From contig CAZBZG010000154.1 in the NCBI GenBank assembly GCA_964496245.1, positions 1 to 10,913 of the forward strand: DNA of 10,913 nt, read 5' to 3'. A program made the position numbers and the translations under genes. This stretch comes from CAZBZG01 sp964496245. GTDB lineage: Bacteria; Planctomycetota; SZUA-567. Below, piece after piece: positions 6,301-10,913 of this stretch (the first letter of the stretch is position 1; each line of letters opens with the position of its first letter). The notes under the pieces were generated by a model. It was given only the letters and a program-made list of their open reading frames with translations, was not told where the DNA came from and searched no databases.

Positions 6301-7044
6301 TCACGCGCCCCGCTGCGCGTCTGCGACCGCCCGGAAGAAGCCGTCGAGGTCCTCGTCCACGAAGAACCGGCCGGGTGCGGACGCAAGACCCACCGGACCG
6401 TGGTTCACCACCACGACCTCGCCGCCCGCGAACTGCGGGATCAGAGCAGCCGGGTGCACGGCGAGGCTGGAACCGAGCACGAGCAGCAGGTCCGAATCTA
6501 CGACCAGCTTTTGGGCCGCGTGCAGGTCGCGCACGGGCTCACCAAAGAAGACCACGTCCGGCTTGATCACGCCCCCGCAGCTGCAGCAGGGCACGGGCTC
6601 GGCCGCAACCTTGGCCCGCAGGGTCTCGAAATCGAACGCCCGACCGCAGACCTGGCAGTGGCTGGTCCAGTAGTTGCCGTGCACCGGAAGCACGCGCCGG
6701 GACCCGGCCTGTTCGTGGAGCGCGTCGATGTTCTGGGTGATCACGCCCGCGAGCCGGTCCGTAGCCTCGAGGTCGGCCAGAAACCGATGGGTGAAGGTCG
6801 GCTCGACGTGGGCCGTCTCCCGCAGGAAGTCCCGGCTGAAGTCGAAGAACGGAAGCGGATCCTGCCGGAAGGCGTTGATGTCGAAGACCGTGTCCGGATC
6901 GTACCGCCGGGTCACGTACAATCCCTGGGGCCCGCGGAAGTCCGGGATGCCGGCCGCCGTGGACACGCCCGCGCCCGTGAGGGCTGCGACCCGTCTGGCG
7001 GCATCGATCTTGCGCGCACAATCAGCGGGGGTGAGATCGGACAT
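6301..7044 (-). CDS. NAD-dependent protein deacetylase, sirtuin (SIR2) family
   Basis: 247-residue NAD-consuming deacetylase removing acyl groups from lysines of cytoplasmic proteins. Motifs in order: GAGVSTAAGIPDFRG (24-38) for NAD binding, TQNIDALHEQAGS (103-115), catalytic His122 in VHGNY, zinc ligands Cys130, Cys133, Cys153 and Cys156, then KPDVVFFGE (161-169), GSSLAVHPA (191-199) and VVVNHG (211-216). FRGPQGLY-VTRRYDPDTVFDI resembles class U sirtuins such as the Thermotoga enzyme. The Tyr/Arg pair of class III desuccinylases is not apparent, so deacetylation is the likelier activity. The frame stays open to 7143, but ATG 7044 is chosen: GGGAG lies 10 bases upstream, and the likely promoter (7072-7100) lies inside the longer version. 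It ends 15 bases from nfo, tail to tail. Confidence 0.95.
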   Translation of the reverse strand: MSDLTPADCARKIDAARRVAALTGAGVSTAAGIPDFRGPQGLYVTRRYDPDTVFDINAFRQDPLPFFDFSRDFLRETAHVEPTFTHRFLADLEATDRLAGVITQNIDALHEQAGSRRVLPVHGNYWTSHCQVCGRAFDFETLRAKVAAEPVPCCSCGGVIKPDVVFFGEPVRDLHAAQKLVVDSDLLLVLGSSLAVHPAALIPQFAGGEVVVVNHGPVGLASAPGRFFVDEDLDGFFRAVADAQRGA

Positions 7045-7054
7045 GGCGCCGGGG

Positions 7055-7059
7055 CTCCC
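7055..7059 (-). promoter_or_regulatory. Ribosome binding site that decides the sirtuin start
   Basis: GGGAG on the minus strand lies 10 bases before ATG 7044. With the promoter at 7072-7100 it argues against the longer open frame that extends to 7143. Confidence 0.55.
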
Positions 7060-7071
7060 GTCGACCTCCCC

Positions 7072-7100
7072 ACCGTACGGGGCAACCCGCCTCCTGTCAA
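7072..7100 (-). promoter_or_regulatory. Promoter candidate for the sirtuin gene
   Basis: On the minus strand there is a perfect TTGACA (7100-7095), a 17-base spacer and TACGGT (7077-7072). The predicted start is near 7065, about 20 nt before the start codon and just upstream of GGGAG. The -10 box matches the sigma-70 consensus at 3 of 6 positions but shares its TAC..T form with the other promoters here. Confidence 0.65.
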
Positions 7101-7158
7101 TGCACGAAGCGCGGCGCACGCGCGCGCGGTTCCTCGCCCGCACAGCTCCCCTTTTCCC

Positions 7159-7187
7159 TTGACACCTCCCAAATGCAGAGCTACCTT
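7159..7187 (+). promoter_or_regulatory. Promoter candidate for the FHA-kinase gene
   Basis: A perfect TTGACA (7159-7164), a 17-base spacer and TACCTT (7182-7187) lie on the plus strand. The predicted start is near 7194, which gives a leader of about 36 nt with AGGAGT in place before ATG 7230. It is arranged back to back with the sirtuin promoter; 58 bases separate the two -35 boxes. Confidence 0.7.
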
Positions 7188-7217
7188 GATCTGTAGGTGC
7201 CTGCCACCCCGTTTCGC

Positions 7218-7223
7218 AGGAGT
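7218..7223 (+). promoter_or_regulatory. Ribosome binding site that decides the kinase start
   Basis: AGGAGT lies 6 bases before ATG 7230. An in-frame GTG at 7197 would sit 3 bases after the predicted transcription start, so 7230 is preferred. Confidence 0.75.
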
Positions 7224-7229
7224 CGTTGC

Positions 7230-10229
7230 ATGCCGCGTCTGATCACGACCCGTGAAGGCCGCACCACTGAATATGAATTGACGGGCCTCACCACAATCGG
7301 GCGGGGTTCGCAGAACACGATCCGCCTGCCCAGCGGCAAGGTCTCCCGCAACCATGCCCACATCCGGGAACAGGACGGCAGCTGGGTCGTGGAGGACCTC
7401 GGCTCCTCCAACGGCATACGCGTCAACGGCAATCGCGTCAGCTCGGCCACGCTCAAGGACGGGGACCGCATCCGCATCGGGCTGGAAGAGTTTGTCTATC
7501 AGGAGGTGGTCGACGATACCCTGCTCGGCACCCGCATCGGCAACTACCAGATTTTGGAACGCATCGGCCGGGGCGGCATGGGGGCGGTCTACCGGGCCAA
7601 GCAAATCTCCATGGAACGGGACGTGGCCCTCAAGGTGCTGGATGCCAAATTCGCGGGCCGCGCCGGATTCGTCGAGGGCTTCATGCGGGAAGCGCGGCTC
7701 GCGGGCAAACTGCAGCATCCGCATCTCGTGGGCATCCACGACTTCGGCAAGGAGGGCGAGCGGTACTTCTTCAGCATGGAGTTCATCGAAGGCCGGAACC
7801 TGATGGACGATCTGGAGAACAAGGGGCCGCTTTTGCCCGAACGGATCGTGACCTATTCCACGCAGATCGCCAAGGCCCTCTCCCACGCCCACGCCAACAA
7901 TATCCTCCATCAGGACATCAAGCCCCGCAACATCCTGCTCACGCGCACCGGCGAGGTCAAGGTCGCCGACCTGGGCCTCGCCCGTGTCATGGCCTGCGGG
8001 GAACACGAGGAGCCCCACGAGGCCATGGGCACGCCGCAGTACGTATCGCCCGAGATCATCCGCCGGCAACCGCCCGACGTGCGCAGCGACATCTATTCGC
8101 TCGGCGCCACGATCTTCCACATGGCGACGGGCATCCCGCCCTACCAGGGCGGCACAGCCGAGGCGATCGTGCAGCAGCACCTGAACTCGCCGGTCTCCGA
8201 CCCGCGCGACTTCCAGTCCGACGTGCCCGACGCCCTGGCCGACTTCATCATGCGCTGCCTGCAGAAGGATCCGGCACGCCGTCCGGCCGACTGCGATGAA
8301 GTCCTGCGCGAACTGGAATCCGTAACCGCGGCGCTCAAGAAGAAGGCCCGCAAACCCAAGCCGGCAGCGGTCGCGGCCGCCGGAGCGGCAGGCGGAGCGG
8401 CGGTTGGAGCGGGCGCTCAGGAACCGCAGGCAGCCAAGTCAGCGGTGCGCCAGGCCATGAGCGACCACACCGATGCGCTCCCGGCCAGCAACCCCTACCG
8501 GCCCCTGGCGATCGCCATCTTCGGTCTGGGTTCGATCTTTCTCGGGGCCATCATCGCCTACGGAATCTACTCCCTCGTCTCGGGCGGCAAGGCTTCGGAC
8601 GCCGAGGTACGACTCGAACGGGCGCAGTCCTTCATCGCCGACGGACGGATCGAGGATGCGCGCAACGAACTTCTGGATCTGCAGGAGTTCTACCCCGATT
8701 CCCAGGAAGCCTTGCAGGCCGAACGGATGCTGACCGAACTCGACGCCATGAGCGGCGAGTCGCCCACCGAGCAGCCCCGGGATCCGATCGACGTGGCTGT
8801 GATCGATCCCGACGAGCTGGCTTCCGAAGAGCCGCCCCCGCCACCGGAGGAGCAGCCTGCCCCCGACGTGGAGGCGGCCGCAGCCGAACGCGAAGCCCAG
8901 ACCGCGTGGCGGGACGAAATCGAACCGGCGGTCGATCGGTTCCTGCGCGAAAACGAGTTCGCCAAGGCCCGCAGCCGGATCCAGGCCTTTGTCGAAAACT
9001 ACCGGGATACCGAGGCGGCCGCAGATGCGGCGCGTAAGCTGAAGACGGTCGAGGAGCAGGAGGCGGCCACGGGCCAGCGGATGCTGGCCGAAGCTACGGA
9101 CCGGGGCGGCCAGGGGGATCTGGCCGGCGCCTGCCAGGCCTTCCGCAACATCCTCCACAAGCTCCCGGACACGACGTGGGCCGAACAAGCGGCCAACAGC
9201 CTTCAGGAGGTTGCACGCCAGGCCAGGGGGCGCGTCTTCGGCCTGTGGCGCAAGGCGCAGGATCGTCTCGTCACGCTCGATGTAAACACCGAAGCCGCCG
9301 AAGCCCGGCAGCTCGCCAACGAACTTCACGGTCTCGCCTGGGGCCGCGCTGCCAAGGATCTGGCCGACGAACTGGCAGCCGTAGACGACTACCGCAACCG
9401 TCTGCTCGGCGCCATCCGCAAGGCCCGCGGTCCTGAAGTGAGCGCGGTCGGTGTGGGACTCTGCGAACTCCGGATCGGCGGCGGCGGCAATCCCGTGGGC
9501 GTGGTCGACCGCGATCACTTCGAGCTGACCTGGGGCAAGATTGCAGCGGAGGACATCTGGGACCTCACGCCGGCCTACCTCCTCACCAAGATCGAGTGCA
9601 TCGGCGGGGCCCTACACTTCTACGGGCGCGGCCACCTCGGGTACGTGCGCAGCTACCTCAAGTCCGTGGGGCAGACCGGCAAGACCGGCCGGTTGCTCCG
9701 GCAAGTCCTCGCGCAGAAGAGCGACCGCATGGTGACCGAGTGGTTCGACTTCTCCGAAGAAGCGAGCCAGCAGCGTTGGATGGCGCTCGATGGCGATTGG
9801 CGCTTCGGCGGCGGAGCCTTGAGCTCTATGGAGATGGACAAGGCTCGCATCGAACTGGTCGACCGGTTCTTCTCGCTCGGCAATGCGGCCTTCCGTTTCT
9901 CGGCCAAGCAGGAACAAGGCAGCGGTCAGGTCGCGCTCGTGCTGGCCCAGGGCCCCGGACACTTCCTGGCTGTACGGCGAAGCGGGCGGCGCGTGACTCT
10001 GGAGTACGCCTCAGGCGGCGCGCCCCAGCGCGCCCAGGGACAGCTCCAAGACCCGGAGGCGCCCCTCACGCTCACTGTGACCGGCAACAGGGGCGTTCTT
10101 TCGGTGGACGGACGCGAGGTGGCCAACGTCAATGCGCCCGGTTGCGCATCCTGGAATGTGAAGCTGCGTCTCGAACTCGTGGCCACATCGGGATCGTTCG
10201 ACGACGTTCTCGTGGCCGAAGGTCCCTGA
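7230..10229 (+). CDS. FHA-domain Ser/Thr protein kinase, membrane-anchored
   Basis: 999-residue Hanks-type receptor kinase. An FHA phosphothreonine-binding domain lies at about 3-92 (IGRG, then KVSRNHAHI and SSNGIRVNG). The kinase domain spans about 105-370: glycine loop GRGGMGAVY (113-121), Lys135 in VALKVL, Glu154, catalytic loop HQDIKPRN (227-234), DLG 247-249, GTPQYVSPE (267-275). The usual HRD is HQD, so it is a non-RD kinase, perhaps not controlled by activation-loop phosphorylation; the catalytic residues remain. An Ala/Lys/Pro linker leads to one membrane segment at about 424-450. The outer part has TPR-like helical units (about 455-505, 560-605, 615-665), a Pro/Glu linker (535-548), and a C-terminal beta-rich region (about 835-999) resembling LamG or DUF1080 sandwiches. 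FHA and kinase should be cytoplasmic, the rest outside the membrane. Transcribed alone from its own promoter. Substrates and ligand are unknown. Confidence 0.95.
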   Translation: MPRLITTREGRTTEYELTGLTTIGRGSQNTIRLPSGKVSRNHAHIREQDGSWVVEDLGSSNGIRVNGNRVSSATLKDGDRIRIGLEEFVYQEVVDDTLLGTRIGNYQILERIGRGGMGAVYRAKQISMERDVALKVLDAKFAGRAGFVEGFMREARLAGKLQHPHLVGIHDFGKEGERYFFSMEFIEGRNLMDDLENKGPLLPERIVTYSTQIAKALSHAHANNILHQDIKPRNILLTRTGEVKVADLGLARVMACGEHEEPHEAMGTPQYVSPEIIRRQPPDVRSDIYSLGATIFHMATGIPPYQGGTAEAIVQQHLNSPVSDPRDFQSDVPDALADFIMRCLQKDPARRPADCDEVLRELESVTAALKKKARKPKPAAVAAAGAAGGAAVGAGAQEPQAAKSAVRQAMSDHTDALPASNPYRPLAIAIFGLGSIFLGAIIAYGIYSLVSGGKASDAEVRLERAQSFIADGRIEDARNELLDLQEFYPDSQEALQAERMLTELDAMSGESPTEQPRDPIDVAVIDPDELASEEPPPPPEEQPAPDVEAAAAEREAQTAWRDEIEPAVDRFLRENEFAKARSRIQAFVENYRDTEAAADAARKLKTVEEQEAATGQRMLAEATDRGGQGDLAGACQAFRNILHKLPDTTWAEQAANSLQEVARQARGRVFGLWRKAQDRLVTLDVNTEAAEARQLANELHGLAWGRAAKDLADELAAVDDYRNRLLGAIRKARGPEVSAVGVGLCELRIGGGGNPVGVVDRDHFELTWGKIAAEDIWDLTPAYLLTKIECIGGALHFYGRGHLGYVRSYLKSVGQTGKTGRLLRQVLAQKSDRMVTEWFDFSEEASQQRWMALDGDWRFGGGALSSMEMDKARIELVDRFFSLGNAAFRFSAKQEQGSGQVALVLAQGPGHFLAVRRSGRRVTLEYASGGAPQRAQGQLQDPEAPLTLTVTGNRGVLSVDGREVANVNAPGCASWNVKLRLELVATSGSFDDVLVAEGP

Positions 10230-10394
10230 GGACGGCATACAGGCCGCATCCGGCGCGGTTGTCTCTGCGTGCTGCGCACACCGATACGCTGAGTACAGCC
10301 CAACGCCGGACCATCGCAGACATGGAACGGCATTTGTGGTTGCTGACATCAGGACGGAAAAACCGGACAGTCACGCGAGCGAAACGTGCATGCG

Positions 10395-10433
10395 AAAAAG
10401 GGGGAGCCCCTCCCGGGGGGGCGGAAGGGGCTC
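10395..10433 (-). terminator. Intrinsic terminator on the minus strand
   Basis: GAGCCCCT (reading down from 10433) pairs with AGGGGCTC (ending at 10404) around a G/C-rich 14-base loop in which two more pairs can form. It is followed on the minus strand by CCCC and five T (10399-10395). There is no T-run on the plus side, so it ends a transcript coming from the right rather than the kinase mRNA. Confidence 0.75.
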
Positions 10434-10537
10434 GGGACAGGTACGGAACATCTGCCAGAAGGGAGGGGAAAAGGCGGTTACAGATACCCTTCCAGAGACT
10501 CTTCCGTACACAGGGATCAAATGGACAACCCCTGCGT
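10395..10537 (-). ncRNA. Candidate stand-alone structured small RNA, about 143 nt
   Basis: A strong promoter (10543-10570) and an intrinsic terminator (10395-10433) bracket a short transcript with no credible open frame. Three structures can be drawn. A 5' hairpin pairs 10530-10537 with 10508-10515 (8 pairs, one wobble). A long central hairpin pairs 10502-10509 with 10441-10448 (GTACGGAA/TTCCGTAC), then 10493-10496 with 10451-10454 and 10487-10492 with 10458-10463. The terminator stem comes last. The first two share two bases, so they compete slightly. It lacks the SRP RNA tetraloop motif and the closing end-to-end stem of 6S RNA, and no gene lies downstream on its strand that it could lead. 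Class unknown. Confidence 0.5.
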
Positions 10538-10542
10538 CTTTA

Positions 10543-10570
10543 ATGGTAGCACCTCGGCAAAAGTTGTCAA
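10543..10570 (-). promoter_or_regulatory. Promoter candidate for the small RNA
   Basis: On the minus strand there is a perfect TTGACA (10570-10565), a 16-base spacer and TACCAT (10548-10543), matching the -10 consensus at 4 of 6 positions and preceded by TGC, an extended -10. This is the strongest promoter in the window. The predicted start is near 10537. Confidence 0.75.
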
Positions 10571-10745
10571 GCATTATCCTCAGGCTGTCCACAACAAATC
10601 CCGGAACTGGGTGCAGGTAAAGGCGTTACGCCTGAGAGGAAATTTCGCCCCCGCAGAGGCCAGGCCTTGACAAGCCTCTGGACTGCCATCAGCCCGCACG
10701 TCATTTTTAACCGGTTGCCCTGGAAGGCTTTACATAAACCCATCG

Positions 10746-10760
10746 TTGCGCAGTTGCGCA
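10746..10760. repeat. Tandem TTGCGCA repeat
   Basis: TTGCGCA occurs at 10746-10752 and again at 10754-10760, one base apart. Each contains the palindrome TGCGCA, so the pair could be a double protein-binding site. Too short to assign a function. Confidence 0.35.
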
Positions 10761-10864
10761 CTGTTTACGGAGGCAAACGCCTTTGGCCACGGGGCCAGTA
10801 GCACACGGCCTGGTAACGAGGGCCTGGTTCAATTGCGGGTACCACTCGGTGAGAGCGGCATGTA

Positions 10865-10886
10865 GCACAGGCACTCCTGCCTGTGC
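10865..10886. repeat. REP-like hairpin GCACAGGCA/TGCCTGTGC
   Basis: A perfect 9-bp inverted repeat (10865-10873 with 10878-10886) closes a CTCC loop in non-coding DNA. It has the size and form of REP/BIME-type extragenic palindromes. Only one copy lies in this window, so its repeated nature is inferred. Confidence 0.45.
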
Positions 10887-10913
10887 AGCGCCTCAGGGAA
10901 TCCGCCCCAGGCA

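Larger units (their letters stand above)
10230..10913. other. Gene-free right end with small RNA candidate and hairpins
   Basis: No protein gene can be supported. Open frames of 60-95 codons occur but lack ribosome sites and family features. The region holds a minus-strand promoter, structured stretch and terminator (10395-10570), a hairpin AGGCG-TTA-CGCCT at 10621-10633, CAGAGGC/GCCTCTG at 10654-10680, a tandem TTGCGCA at 10746-10760, and a REP-like hairpin at 10865-10886. No clear terminator follows the kinase gene; CCGC/GCGG near 10242-10256 followed by TTGTCTCT is weak. Confidence 0.6.

Noticed and set aside
6284..6314. AGCGGG/CCCGCT as a shared terminator between nfo and the sirtuin gene
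   Set aside because: Only 6 bp with a 19-base loop and no T-run on either strand, so it is expected by chance in this base composition.
6400..8180. Open frames opposite the sirtuin (6400-7242, plus) and the kinase (6912-8180, minus)
   Set aside because: The opposing genes have complete catalytic motifs, promoters and ribosome sites; these frames have none.
10371..10592. Small minus-strand protein of 73 residues inside the small RNA region
   Set aside because: Its start lies upstream of the predicted transcription start and it reads through the terminator. It has no ribosome site and an unremarkable composition.
10667..10672. TTGACA on the plus strand as a further promoter
   Set aside because: No -10-like box occurs 16-19 bases downstream. 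It lies in the loop of the CAGAGGC/GCCTCTG hairpin.
10821..10850. CTGGTTCAATTGCGG as the T arm of a tRNA
   Set aside because: The flanking bases do not pair as a T stem, and no anticodon or acceptor stem can be drawn around it.

Overview
The window is GC-rich bacterial DNA. It carries a tRNA-Ser gene, seven protein genes, and a probable free-standing small RNA gene near the right edge. The mix of genes (an FHA-Ser/Thr kinase with an extracytoplasmic region, an exported HEAT protein with a long Ala/Glu-rich linker, an AraC regulator beside a Gfo/Idh oxidoreductase and an aldo/keto reductase) suggests the PVC group, perhaps Kiritimatiellota, Lentisphaerota or a planctomycete relative. That placement is inferred from style alone and is low confidence.

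Left part (1-2400): tRNA-Ser(GCU) lies on the minus strand with its own promoter (245-272) and a hairpin just past its 3' end. About 490 bases without a gene follow, holding two large inverted repeats and two long G runs. A plus-strand gene for a secreted HEAT-repeat protein (693-2330) comes next and ends at a textbook terminator with a TTCG loop.

Middle part (2413-6285): an AraC-family regulator on the minus strand is divergent from a plus-strand cluster of Gfo/Idh oxidoreductase, aldo/keto reductase and endonuclease IV (nfo). The spacers are 53 and 7 bases. The 150-base divergent region holds a dyad over the likely regulator promoter. The simplest reading is a locally regulated sugar or polyol oxidoreduction unit to which a DNA-repair gene has been joined.

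Right part (6301-10913): a sirtuin deacetylase (minus) converges on nfo and is divergent from a 999-residue FHA/Ser-Thr kinase/TM/TPR-like receptor kinase (plus). The last 684 bases hold no protein gene that can be supported. They contain a minus-strand promoter, a structured stretch of about 143 nt and an intrinsic terminator, which together look like a stand-alone small RNA, and then several hairpins including a REP-like one.

Five promoter candidates share a perfect TTGACA box, 16-18 bases of spacer and a -10 box beginning TA (four of the five TAC) and ending in T. Each fits the start chosen for the gene behind it. No CRISPR array, transposase, integrase or phage gene was seen.
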